From Shewanella sp. SG41-4 (GTDB lineage: Bacteria; Pseudomonadota; Gammaproteobacteria; Enterobacterales; Shewanellaceae), in NCBI RefSeq assembly GCF_014164505.1, contig NZ_JACJFI010000019.1, positions 1 to 32,897 on the forward strand: a stretch of 32,897 nt of DNA. Direction: 5' to 3'. Under the pieces are notes generated by a model. The model saw only the letters and a list, made by a program, of their open reading frames with translations, had not been told where the DNA came from and did not search any database. Each line of letters opens with the position of its first letter. Within the stretch, counting starts at the first letter, position 1. The translations under genes were made by a program, and so were the position numbers. Of this stretch, positions 11,085-19,470 are shown piece by piece.

Positions 11085-11966
11085 ATGGCTTGGATCCAAT
11101 TACGCATTCACACTCATCGCGATAACGCCGACTTGCTTGGCGACTTATTAATGGATCAAGGTTCACTTTCCATCACTTTTGAAGATGGCAAAGACGAACC
11201 TATTTTTGAACCCAAGTTAGGTGAAACGCCGCTGTGGCAAGATACCGTAATGATTGCATTATTTGATGCAGGCACTGACTTAGCACCCACTATCGAATTT
11301 TTAGAATCTATGCCATTTTTAGGTAAAGGTTTTACTCATAAAATTGAACAAGTCGAAGATAAAGACTGGATCCGCGAATGGATGGACAGCTTCCACCCGA
11401 TCCAATTTGGTTCTCGCTTATGGATTTGCCCTAGCTGGCGTGAAATCCCAGATCCTACCGCGGTTAACGTCATTCTCGATCCAGGTTTAGCATTTGGTAC
11501 CGGTACTCACCCTACCACCGCCTTATGTTTGGAGTGGTTAGACAGTCTTGATTTATCAAACCAAGAAGTCATCGATTTTGGTTGTGGTTCTGGCATTTTG
11601 GCCATTGCCGCCATCAAACTTGGAGCCAAAAAAGTGACTGGTGTTGATATTGATTATCAGGCTATTGAAGCTTCGAAAGCCAATGCTGAACGTAACGACG
11701 TAGTAGACCAATTGGCACTCTATTTACCAGAAGACCAACCAGCCAACTTACAAGCAGACGTATTAGTCGCCAATATTCTTGCTGGTCCATTAAAAGAACT
11801 AGCGCCGTTGATAGCTGAAAAAGTGAAAGTGGGTGGCAAACTCGCGCTATCAGGTTTATTACAAGAGCAAGCACAAGAAGTATCCGACTTCTACAGCCAA
11901 TGGTTCATCATGGATCCAGTAAGCAACAAAGAAGACTGGAGTCGCTTATCAGGAATACGTAAGTAG
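11085..11966 (+). CDS. prmA: Ribosomal protein L11 methyltransferase
   Basis: PrmA trimethylates ribosomal protein L11 using S-adenosylmethionine. It is 293 aa, the normal length. The N-terminal substrate-recognition domain is followed by the methyltransferase domain, with the [15 protein letters not shown] segment (131-145), the SAM loop VIDFGCGSG (162-170) and the catalytic-site motif [14 protein letters not shown] upstream supports the ATG at 11085. It precedes dusB-fis, as in many gammaproteobacteria, but a large inverted repeat separates it from that operon. Confidence 0.96.
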   Translation: MAWIQLRIHTHRDNADLLGDLLMDQGSLSITFEDGKDEPIFEPKLGETPLWQDTVMIALFDAGTDLAPTIEFLESMPFLGKGFTHKIEQVEDKDWIREWMDSFHPIQFGSRLWICPSWREIPDPTAVNVILDPGLAFGTGTHPTTALCLEWLDSLDLSNQEVIDFGCGSGILAIAAIKLGAKKVTGVDIDYQAIEASKANAERNDVVDQLALYLPEDQPANLQADVLVANILAGPLKELAPLIAEKVKVGGKLALSGLLQEQAQEVSDFYSQWFIMDPVSNKEDWSRLSGIRK

Positions 11967-11985
11967 TCTGCTTACAAGCCTAAAA

Positions 11986-12025
11986 CGCACTCAATTATGA
12001 CTATATAATGAGCTAATTGAGTGCG
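11986..12025 (+). terminator. Inverted repeat after prmA (possible terminator)
   Basis: A perfect 12-bp inverted repeat, CGCACTCAATTA / TAATTGAGTGCG, has a 16-base AT-rich loop 20 bases after the prmA stop. The T tract is weak (TAAATT), so termination efficiency is uncertain. Confidence 0.6.
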
Positions 12026-12105
12026 TAAATTCCCGTTTACAGGTTGTTAACATCAATAATTGACACTTGTATATAGCAAAAAGCCTCTCTGCAACACGCA
12101 CCAGT

Positions 12106-12237
12106 GCTCAAAAATAGCCGAAAAATGTCATTTATTAGTCAAAGATGTGACGGCTAATAAAAGTCAAGCAAAAAAGTTGCATTTAGGTCATTTATTGACC
12201 TTTTCACGGCCGTAAAAAAGGGCTACTATAGCGCCCC
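12106..12237 (+). promoter_or_regulatory. dusB-fis promoter region with GC-rich discriminator
   Basis: A likely -10 (TACTAT, 12224-12229) is followed directly by the discriminator AGCGCCCC, a hallmark of stringently controlled promoters such as E. coli fis. A weak -35 (TTTTCA, 12201-12206) stands 17 bases upstream. Overlapping it is a perfect palindrome, AGGTCA-tttat-TGACCT (12185-12201). GTCATTTATT occurs at 12127 and again exactly 60 bases later at 12187. GCTCAAAAATAGCC at 12106 partly fits a Fis site. The promoter call is fairly firm; the protein-binding sites are tentative. Confidence 0.6.
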
Positions 12238-12262
12238 TTTGGAGAGCAAGGTGAAGTCCGAA

Positions 12263-13554
<1,292 letters not shown>

Positions 13555-13580
13555 GACTTAACGTCTAAGTGATTGTAATG

Positions 13581-13614
13581 AAACGGGCTTATCAGCAATG
13601 ATAAGCCCGTTTTG
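13581..13614 (+). terminator. Rho-independent terminator after fis
   Basis: A perfect 13-bp stem, AAACGGGCTTATC / GATAAGCCCGTTT, has a 6-base loop and is followed by TTGCTT. Confidence 0.9.
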
Positions 13615-13665
13615 CTTATATGTTCCCTCATGTGTTCCCCGAGTCAATTTCTTCGGAGTGCGTAA

Positions 13666-13863
13666 ATGAAAGCTCATATTCCTGAACCATCAGAAATCAA
13701 CACCATCCAGAATGGCCTAATTAGTTTTCAATTAATCATTATAAATGTATGGCAGATCAAACCCGTTGACGGGTTTATTCATGAATTTGAACTAAGGCTC
13801 CCCCCTAAAATAACTCAAATTTTGAAGCGATTGGGAGCGACTTCTCATTTAAATTCGTCGTGA
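13666..13863 (+). CDS. Possible small protein, doubtful
   Basis: A 65-codon frame starts at ATG 13666 with a good GGAG seven bases upstream. The protein has no signal peptide, no motif I recognise, and ordinary composition (HIPEPSEINTIQNGLISFQL at the start). The hairpin at 13759-13776 lies inside it. It could be a remnant of a longer gene or chance. The ribosome site is the only positive evidence. Confidence 0.2.
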   Translation: MKAHIPEPSEINTIQNGLISFQLIIINVWQIKPVDGFIHEFELRLPPKITQILKRLGATSHLNSS

Positions 13864-13932
13864 TATTATTATTCATAACACTGTTTAATGCAGTTTTAAG
13901 TAAAAAGTGTCTACTCATTAGGGGAAGATCAG

Positions 13933-14054
13933 AATACTAGTACTTAAAGTATTGTTAATGTTGTTATCAACATTAACCCAAAGATCTCTTCATTCATGTC
14001 GATAAAATCAAGTTTGATAAACATGATATCTCTACATGTCTATTGAATCGACAT
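13933..14054. repeat. Cluster of inverted repeats upstream of the repeat-protein gene
   Basis: Four symmetrical elements lie in 120 bases: AATACT...AGTATT (13933-13953), the perfect 10-bp GTTAATGTTG-ttat-CAACATTAAC (13954-13977), ATCAA-gt-TTGAT (14007-14018), and ATGTCGAT (13996) facing ATCGACAT (14047). All are upstream of the predicted promoter, so they may be operators and not leader RNA structure. Confidence 0.5.
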
Positions 14055-14156
14055 ATAACCCAAATTAAGATTTTAACAAATAGATATTAAATACAGCCAC
14101 TTAAACTAATAATAAATATTTAATTAAACTATTTTCAATTATTTTTAAAAATAAAT

Positions 14157-14182
14157 GGAATAGAACCTGTTGTTGTCTCGTT
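14157..14182 (+). promoter_or_regulatory. Predicted ECF sigma promoter of the repeat-protein gene
   Basis: GGAAT (14157-14161), 17 bases, then CGTT (14179-14182, extended CGTTATC). The predicted start would be about 30 bases before the ATG at 14220, with AAGGGA at 14208-14213. The same elements precede the sigma factor gene (17-base spacer) and the subtilase gene (16-base spacer). GGAAC/T with CGTT at this distance is a known ECF-type promoter pattern. Confidence 0.7.
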
Positions 14183-14219
14183 ATCACAGTGTCAATAACG
14201 ACATTATAAGGGAACTACA

Positions 14220-15275
14220 ATGAAAACATTATTTAAACCAACTCTAATCGCTCTAGCTTGTTTTTCAACAATGGCAATGAGTGCAGAGATGTCTGTATCG
14301 ACACTGGTTTCAGCTCAAGCAGATGTGCAGTTAAACCAAAATCAGTCTCAGCAAACCAATACCAATGCTCAAGTGCAAAGCAATACTGAAACAAACGATG
14401 CGAGATCAGATCAAACTGCCGCAAACGATTCAGAAGCGACAGAGACAACAGAAGCAAATGACGCGCCATCAATGTCGTCAAGTTCATCGATAGGCAGTCA
14501 ACTGGCCATCGCTATGCCAACAAATGAAGCACTCAATGCAGTCAGCTCATCTGTTGATGCATCTTTAGTAACTGCCGATTCGACTGCAATGCTTGCTGCT
14601 GATCAATTAAACGTTGTGACGACGGATAGTGTTGCACTGCTCAATGAGACCGCCGCAACTGCCGATTCGACTGCAATGCTTGCTGCTGATCAATTAAACG
14701 TTGTGGCGACGGATAGTGTTGCACTACTCAATGAGACCGCCGCAACTGCCGATTCGGCTGCAATGCTTGCTGCTGATCAATTAAACGTTGTGACGACGGA
14801 TAGTGTTGCACTGCTCAATAAGACCGCAGTAACAGCAGATGTCGCATCAGCACAAGCAATGACAACTGGCTCTACTACATTATCAGCCGTGTCAGATACA
14901 ACGGCTGAAATCACGGCTAACTCACTAAGCAGCTCAAGCGCCTCAGCCAACACAGCCGAACTAGCAACAAGTAACACTATTAATAGCACTGTTAATAGCA
15001 CTGTAGATAACTTGGCAAATAGCACAACAGTGCAAACTCAAGCTAACATGAATGCTGATATGCTTATGGCCACCAGCGCTGCGGTATCAGATGCTGCATC
15101 ATCAACCGTCAATACAACAGCATTAACGGCAGTTCAACAACAGCTTCAAGCGAGCGCCAGTGAACTTGTTCAACAAAATGCCCGTGAGCAAGTCACACAA
15201 GCCGTTAGCCAAACTGTTAGCGCCGAAGTCAATAACACGATTCAAAATACTATTCGTTTAACCAGCGGTTTATAA
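14220..15275 (+). CDS. Secreted Ala/Thr/Ser/Asn-rich repeat protein
   Basis: This is an unrecognised 351-aa exported protein. Residues 1-22 form a signal peptide (MKTLFKPTLIALACFSTMAM), with cleavage likely near SA-EMSV. Next comes a Gln/Asn/Thr/Glu-rich, probably disordered stretch (about 36-95), then three near-identical 29-residue repeats (118-204) with the core AMLAADQLNVV and DSVALLNETAA. A Thr/Ala/Ser/Asn-rich region follows, and a C-terminal helix-prone Gln-rich segment ends IRLTSGL. The mature part has no cysteine and almost no aromatic residues. This composition fits a surface or matrix polymer or a fibre subunit, but that is inference. It has its own ECF-type promoter and is followed by a hairpin and a beta-barrel gene, so the barrel could be its exporter or anchor. 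Confidence 0.85.
   Translation: MKTLFKPTLIALACFSTMAMSAEMSVSTLVSAQADVQLNQNQSQQTNTNAQVQSNTETNDARSDQTAANDSEATETTEANDAPSMSSSSSIGSQLAIAMPTNEALNAVSSSVDASLVTADSTAMLAADQLNVVTTDSVALLNETAATADSTAMLAADQLNVVATDSVALLNETAATADSAAMLAADQLNVVTTDSVALLNKTAVTADVASAQAMTTGSTTLSAVSDTTAEITANSLSSSSASANTAELATSNTINSTVNSTVDNLANSTTVQTQANMNADMLMATSAAVSDAASSTVNTTALTAVQQQLQASASELVQQNAREQVTQAVSQTVSAEVNNTIQNTIRLTSGL
14571..14831 (+). repeat. Three tandem 87-bp in-frame repeats inside the secreted protein gene
   Basis: Copies start at 14571, 14658 and 14745, each exactly 87 bp (29 codons) and differing at only a few positions (for example ACG/GCG, ACT/GCT, GAG/AAG). A degenerate fourth copy begins at 14832 (ACAGCAGATGTCGCA). 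DNA-level identity implies recent duplication and likely copy-number variation between strains. Confidence 0.93.
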
Positions 15276-15307
15276 CACAGCCCGAACTCCCCTCGTGAAT
15301 GTAATAT

Positions 15308-15325
15308 GCCGGCAGCTGTGCCGGC
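15308..15325 (+). terminator. Intercistronic hairpin between repeat-protein and barrel genes
   Basis: GCCGGC-agctgt-GCCGGC forms a strong 6-bp GC stem, followed by TTATCTTA, not a clean T run. A partial terminator or an mRNA-stabilising hairpin that lets the first gene outproduce the second is plausible. Confidence 0.5.
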
Positions 15326-15356
15326 TTATCTTAGACGTATAAAACAAGGAGCCAAG

Positions 15357-16280
15357 ATGATGGCTTTATCTCAACGTTATGCCGCAATATCAACCGCAAT
15401 AGCTTTATCCGCGGGTTTTAGTTCTGTTTCTTACGCCGATACCGCTGATGCTTGGTCGTTTAGTGGTAAAGCTAAAGCGGGTATGGAGTATCAGTCTAAC
15501 GTCAATATCAGTGAGCTTGAACAAGCCAGTGGCGAGTCTGACACCGCGGTGGTACTTGATGCACAAGTTGATTTAGGTTGGCAAGTCAGCGACAACTTTC
15601 GTGTCGATAGTGGTTACAGTATTAATGACAAACAGTATAAAACGGCCAGCGACTATGACTCTCGCCTACAGTTAGCTTTTGTTGATGCCAGTTATGCAAT
15701 GTCGTCAACTACGGTGGGTGCAAACATTTATCATGCACAGGCAGACCTTGATAGCAGTGACTTTTTAACCTTAAACCAAGTTAGCGTGTACACCATGCAT
15801 ACCCTAACCGACAGCTGGTTTATGCGTCCTAGTTTGATGCGCGCAGACAAGCAGTTTACTCAATTGGCAGAACGTGATGCCGACAGTTATACCGCCAGTC
15901 TCGATTCTTTTTGGTTTTTTAACCAAGGACAGCGATTTTTATCTGTAGGGGCTACCTATGAAGATGAAGACACCCAAAGTCCAATATTTAGTTATAGCGC
16001 GATAGGAATTAAAGCCCGTATTTCTAATCAATTTTCATTGTGGCAGGTGCAAAACAAAATACAGTTTGGCGCCAAAGTTAGCCAACGAGACTATAAAACA
16101 CAAACTGACGGATCAAGTCGTGATGATGTACATCAACAATATGACGCTAAATGGGAAATAAACATCAGCCAACATTGGGCAGTGTTAACATCGGTAGAAT
16201 ACGGTGATTTCCAATCGACAGTCGACAGTGCTGACTACGATGAAACCCGTGCAGGATTAATGCTACAGGCCAGCTTTTAA
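15357..16280 (+). CDS. Outer-membrane beta-barrel protein
   Basis: This 307-aa exported protein has a signal peptide (cleavage likely SVSYA-DTAD) and a mature chain of alternating amphipathic strands, and it ends in phenylalanine (LMLQASF), the usual barrel-assembly signal. The opening GKAKAGMEYQSNVN and the closing DYDETRAGLMLQASF resemble the barrel domain found at the C-terminus of SLAM/TPR-type outer-membrane proteins, but no TPR domain is present. The family call is tentative. The start is fixed by AAGGAG (15346-15351) before two adjacent ATGs (15357 and 15360). It follows the repeat protein by 81 bases and its 3' end overlaps the convergent subtilase gene by 18 bases. A role in exporting or anchoring the repeat protein is inferred. 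Confidence 0.8.
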   Translation: MMALSQRYAAISTAIALSAGFSSVSYADTADAWSFSGKAKAGMEYQSNVNISELEQASGESDTAVVLDAQVDLGWQVSDNFRVDSGYSINDKQYKTASDYDSRLQLAFVDASYAMSSTTVGANIYHAQADLDSSDFLTLNQVSVYTMHTLTDSWFMRPSLMRADKQFTQLAERDADSYTASLDSFWFFNQGQRFLSVGATYEDEDTQSPIFSYSAIGIKARISNQFSLWQVQNKIQFGAKVSQRDYKTQTDGSSRDDVHQQYDAKWEINISQHWAVLTSVEYGDFQSTVDSADYDETRAGLMLQASF

Positions 16281-17687
16281 TGGCCTTGTAAGTAAACCAT
16301 AACCGTACTGACTGTCTTTCCCTGGCGTGCCTAAATCCAATGCTTGTTGCTGTAAGGTTTGTAACACTTGTGCCAGCGTTAATGTTGGCGATGCCGCTAA
16401 TATGCACGCCACTTTCGCACTGACCACAGGGGTAGCCATAGACGTGCCACTTTCAGGTCCGATGCTGCCATCAGCTCGAGCCGTAAGTACTTTTACTCCA
16501 GGTGCAGCAAAATCCACATATTCACCTTGATTAGCCCAACGGTATAACTGTAGGGCATTATCTACTGCTGTCACTGCAATAACCCCATCGTACGCAGCTG
16601 GATATAAAGGTGCTGCCGCTGGGCCGCCATTTCCTGCTGCTGCCACTAAAATAATGTCCTTAGCCACTAAGCGATTAACAACCTCGTTTAACACCGGATT
16701 ATCTGGTCCGGTAAGACTCATATTTATAACTCGATTTTTCCGTTCAACCAACCAATTAAGCGCCTGTAAAATACTCTCCAGTGTTGCCCCTTGTTGATAT
16801 TCGTTTTGCGCATAAAATGCTCCCGCACTGTAAAGCGTTAACGAGGGCAGCAATGGACTTAACTCGGCACCTTCACCCGCAAGCACCCCCGCCACGGCAG
16901 TACCATGGCTGTATGATGTTGGGATGGCCTCAGGTAAAAAGTCTTGCTGAATTAATGTAAAACGATTAATGGTGGTCGGCCATGCATCATGCTTAGGGGT
17001 AATGGCAGTATCTACCATGCCTAATGAAATCGGCAACTGGCACATTGCCGTAGCATTAACCTCCGCAGAATCTGTTGTAAAAATGTGCGCCCCCTCCTGT
17101 TGAGGCGACTCAGTTTGTGGCTGATAAATGAAGTTTCGACTTAAATAGGGTGCCAGTAATTCAGGTAACTGTTGTCGTAACATCACCCAGTTATCAATCG
17201 ATTCTGGCACCTGAATATTAATCAACTGCAAACCTAAACTGTCTAGGTTTTTACGGTTTTGTACATACTGACTTAACGTTGGTACCGCACTTACCAATTG
17301 CTGCCATTGCGCTGGTGTTAACAGCAGTAACCACTCTCGCTCAATGGCACGCTGCCCCATTTCAACCTGCACATCATTCCACAACAATTGGCCTTTAGTA
17401 TTTAGCACTGGTAGTACGGAAGGTAACTGCAAAAGCGGGTCTACTAATTTGGCTTTAATAGCTAAAGTCCGCTGTAACTGTTGTTCAATCAATCGCTGCT
17501 GTTTAAGTTGCTGCATGCGCTCAGCATTTCGATTAATGGTGCGGTCTAGGTTATCGATTACGGTGTTAGGTAAATTAGTGATCGGCAACAATTGTGCGTT
17601 GGCTTCTAAGGGAGCCAGTGTCAACAAAGGAGTCAAACCAAGTGTTAACCCCAACAATGTGAGTTTACATTTTTTCATCGTTCTCAT
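16263..17687 (-). CDS. Exported subtilisin-like (S8) serine peptidase
   Basis: This 474-aa protein has a signal peptide (cleavage likely after EANA, residue 31). A Gln/Arg-rich helical stretch (46-80) and an extra N-terminal domain (about 100-190) of the kind that could act as a propeptide precede the catalytic domain. The triad is complete: D226 (GMVDTAI), H261 (SHGTAVAGVLAG) and S416 (SGTSMATP), with the oxyanion asparagine N353 (AAAGNGG). The start at 17687 has AGGT seven bases upstream. The gene is divergent from the ECF sigma gene and has its own matching ECF-type promoter. Its target is unknown. The secreted repeat protein and the anti-sigma periplasmic domain are the obvious local candidates. 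Confidence 0.92.
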   Translation of the reverse strand: MRTMKKCKLTLLGLTLGLTPLLTLAPLEANAQLLPITNLPNTVIDNLDRTINRNAERMQQLKQQRLIEQQLQRTLAIKAKLVDPLLQLPSVLPVLNTKGQLLWNDVQVEMGQRAIEREWLLLLTPAQWQQLVSAVPTLSQYVQNRKNLDSLGLQLINIQVPESIDNWVMLRQQLPELLAPYLSRNFIYQPQTESPQQEGAHIFTTDSAEVNATAMCQLPISLGMVDTAITPKHDAWPTTINRFTLIQQDFLPEAIPTSYSHGTAVAGVLAGEGAELSPLLPSLTLYSAGAFYAQNEYQQGATLESILQALNWLVERKNRVINMSLTGPDNPVLNEVVNRLVAKDIILVAAAGNGGPAAAPLYPAAYDGVIAVTAVDNALQLYRWANQGEYVDFAAPGVKVLTARADGSIGPESGTSMATPVVSAKVACILAASPTLTLAQVLQTLQQQALDLGTPGKDSQYGYGLLTRPLKAGL

Positions 17688-17724
17688 AGATTTACCTAGC
17701 TTGGCGTATAGTGTGTAAGATAAA

Positions 17725-17749
17725 AACGTCTGACAACAATAAAAATTCC
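17725..17749 (-). promoter_or_regulatory. Predicted ECF sigma promoter of the subtilase gene
   Basis: On the minus strand GGAAT (17749-17745), 16 bases, then CGTT (17728-17725, extended CGTTTTA). It is about 38 bases upstream of the subtilase ATG and arranged back-to-back with the sigma gene promoter. Confidence 0.62.
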
Positions 17750-17758
17750 CTCGCAGCC

Positions 17759-17784
17759 GGAATAAATAGACTCACTGGCCCGTT
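17759..17784 (+). promoter_or_regulatory. Predicted autoregulatory ECF promoter of the sigma gene
   Basis: GGAAT (17759-17763), 17 bases, then CGTT (17781-17784, extended CGTTATC), upstream of the AAGGAG at 17813. It is the same pattern and spacing as upstream of the repeat-protein gene. Self-activation is typical of ECF sigma genes. Confidence 0.68.
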
Positions 17785-17831
17785 ATCAATGGTAAAGCCG
17801 ACATTAAGGCGAAAGGAGTATAACCTAAAAC

Positions 17832-18320
17832 ATGAAAGCAGAATTAACCACATTACTACCTGCGTTAAGGCGTTTTGCCTACTCATTAACAGGCAGCATG
17901 CCAGATGCAGATGACTTAGTGCAAAACACTTTATTACGCATACTTAAATCACCACCACCAGAAGGTGTTCTGTTAGCCAAGTGGGCCTTTAAAATTTGTC
18001 GCAACCAATGGATTGATGATTATCGGTCGCAAAAAGTACGCACACTGGCAACAGCTAAACCTGAACTACAAGCAGAAAATTTTAGTGACGGTGAAGCTGA
18101 TATGATTAATGACATTACCTTAGGTGAAGTGAATACCGCAATGAACAGCCTATCAAGTGATCAACGTGAAGTATTATCATTAATTGCACTGCAAGGACTG
18201 AGTTACAGCGAAGCGGCAGATATACTCGAAATTCCGACCGGCACTATTATGAGCCGTCTCGCCAGGGCGCGGGCCAACATGGTGAGCTTTTTTAAACACC
18301 CTAACGGGAGCATGGCATGA
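17832..18320 (+). CDS. ECF-family RNA polymerase sigma factor
   Basis: This 162-aa group IV sigma factor has only regions 2 and 4. Region 2 includes LRRFAYSLTGSMPDADDLVQ and the core-binding/-10 segment ending KICRNQWIDDYR. Region 4 (about 105-155) includes LSSDQREVLSLIALQGLSYS and the -35-reading helix IPTGTIMSRLARARANM. The ATG lies 13 bases after AAGGAG, a long spacing with no alternative start. The stop overlaps the anti-sigma start (ATGA), so the pair is translationally coupled. The gene is divergent from the subtilase. The ECF subgroup was not assigned. Confidence 0.93.
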   Translation: MKAELTTLLPALRRFAYSLTGSMPDADDLVQNTLLRILKSPPPEGVLLAKWAFKICRNQWIDDYRSQKVRTLATAKPELQAENFSDGEADMINDITLGEVNTAMNSLSSDQREVLSLIALQGLSYSEAADILEIPTGTIMSRLARARANMVSFFKHPNGSMA

Positions 18321-19063
18321 GTGTAAGCGATGAAACCTTATCGGCTTTTTTAGATGCTGAATTACCTGAACTTGAAATGGAACGCGTTAGGCAAGCTATT
18401 GTCGATGACGAAGCAATTGCAGACCGCTTAGCAGAGCTAGCAATGGTTGACCCAATGGTACAAACATTTTATCAAACCATTGACCAACAGCCTGTTCCTG
18501 AATCCATTAGTGCATTACTTAACGCACCAGATCTATCGCTTGAAGCCGCTAGTGCAACTGAGAGTAACGTTGTTGCCTTTCCTTGGTGGCGTAAAGCACA
18601 ACAGCAAGTACAACAATATGCCGCTGCGGTCGCAGTTATTGTACTCATTGCTGGCTATGGAGTGTATCAATTCGAGACACCTGCACAAAACGGCACTACG
18701 ACCGCAGGCATAGACACCATCATTACTGAACAACTTACGCATTTACCTAGCGGCGTTAATGCGCAGTTAGATAATGAAAGCATCATGTCTATTCAACTGA
18801 GTTTTTACAATCAGCAAGGGGATTTTTGTCGTCAATATGGTTTGCAAGACACAAGCGTCCGCAGTGAAAACATTGCTTGTCTGCAGCAAGGTCAATGGCA
18901 ACAAATTGCGAATGTTAAATATACCAATAGCTACGATACCCAAGCACAATATCAAACGGCAAGCGGCGGTTCTGCACTTGATGATGTATTGGATAATTTG
19001 ATGGTTGGCGCCCCTCTAACCATGACGCAAGAACAACAAGCACTTAATGAGCTAGCACATTAA
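18317..19063 (+). CDS. Membrane anti-sigma factor (zinc-less)
   Basis: This 248-aa partner of the upstream sigma factor has a cytoplasmic N-terminal helical domain with the usual anti-sigma opening (DETLSAFLDAELPELEMERV). It lacks the HxxxCxxC zinc motif. A single membrane segment lies at about 101-118 (AAAVAVIVLIAGYGVYQF) and a periplasmic domain of about 125 residues follows. That domain has two cysteines (in DFCRQYG and ENIACLQQ), which could form a disulfide. The family is recognised from position and architecture, not strong motifs. Release of the sigma factor could involve cleavage of the periplasmic part, but this is inference. Confidence 0.85.
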   Translation: MSVSDETLSAFLDAELPELEMERVRQAIVDDEAIADRLAELAMVDPMVQTFYQTIDQQPVPESISALLNAPDLSLEAASATESNVVAFPWWRKAQQQVQQYAAAVAVIVLIAGYGVYQFETPAQNGTTTAGIDTIITEQLTHLPSGVNAQLDNESIMSIQLSFYNQQGDFCRQYGLQDTSVRSENIACLQQGQWQQIANVKYTNSYDTQAQYQTASGGSALDDVLDNLMVGAPLTMTQEQQALNELAH

Positions 19064-19097
19064 GCTGCTCGATATTATTACGTAAAAGGTTATGTAC

Positions 19098-19421
19098 ATG
19101 TATAAATCAGCCATCATTATCACGGCCTTACTCGTTATGCTAATGAGCGGTTGTGCCAGCACAACCGCGACTGGCAAATATGTCCAAGCAGATGGTTATC
19201 GCTATATTGAGCATAAAATCACTGACAATTATTTTCTGCTCAATATCACCAGCAAAGATAAAACTCATATCGATGCCTATGGATTGAAGCAAGCGTCGAT
19301 ATTGACCGATCAACAAGGTTACGATTGGTTTATTATTGTCGAACAAAGTGAATTAAAAACGGCTCACCCCCGCGTTGAAAAGGTCATTGAAATACGCATG
19401 GGAAAAGGAGTAAAACCCTAA
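19098..19421 (+). CDS. Small lipoprotein, CC0125/CC1285-like
   Basis: This 107-aa lipoprotein has the lipobox LMSGC (C19). The mature part (GYRYIEHKITDNYFLLNITS ... GYDWFIIVEQSE) follows the pattern I associate with the CC0125/CC1285 lipoprotein family, whose function is unknown. The start at ATG 19098 has AAAGG eight bases upstream. The ATG two codons earlier (19092) is too close to it. It lies 34 bases after the anti-sigma gene and is probably in the same operon, which suggests an envelope role tied to the sigma system. Confidence 0.78.
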   Translation: MYKSAIIITALLVMLMSGCASTTATGKYVQADGYRYIEHKITDNYFLLNITSKDKTHIDAYGLKQASILTDQQGYDWFIIVEQSELKTAHPRVEKVIEIRMGKGVKP

Positions 19422-19470
19422 CTCGGTTTACACTATCGCCATAAAATCAAACAAACAAAGGACTTAGCAT

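Larger units (their letters stand above)
13615..14156. other. AT-rich intergenic region between fis and the repeat-protein gene
   Basis: No convincing gene is seen over about 540 bases. Present are a near-repeat TGTTCCC (13620 and 13632), a small hairpin AAACCCG-ttga-CGGGTTT (13759-13776), and a string of inverted repeats in 13933-14054 (listed separately). Very AT-rich sequence leads into the ECF-type promoter at 14157. Confidence 0.6.

Noticed and set aside
14571..14831. CRISPR-like regular repeats
   Set aside because: The repeats are contiguous, in frame and translated, without spacers.
14220..15275. Curli or Fap functional-amyloid subunit
   Set aside because: The 29-residue unit lacks the curlin SxxxxQxGxxNxA pattern and the Gly/Asn-rich Fap repeats, and no csg or fap partner genes are present.
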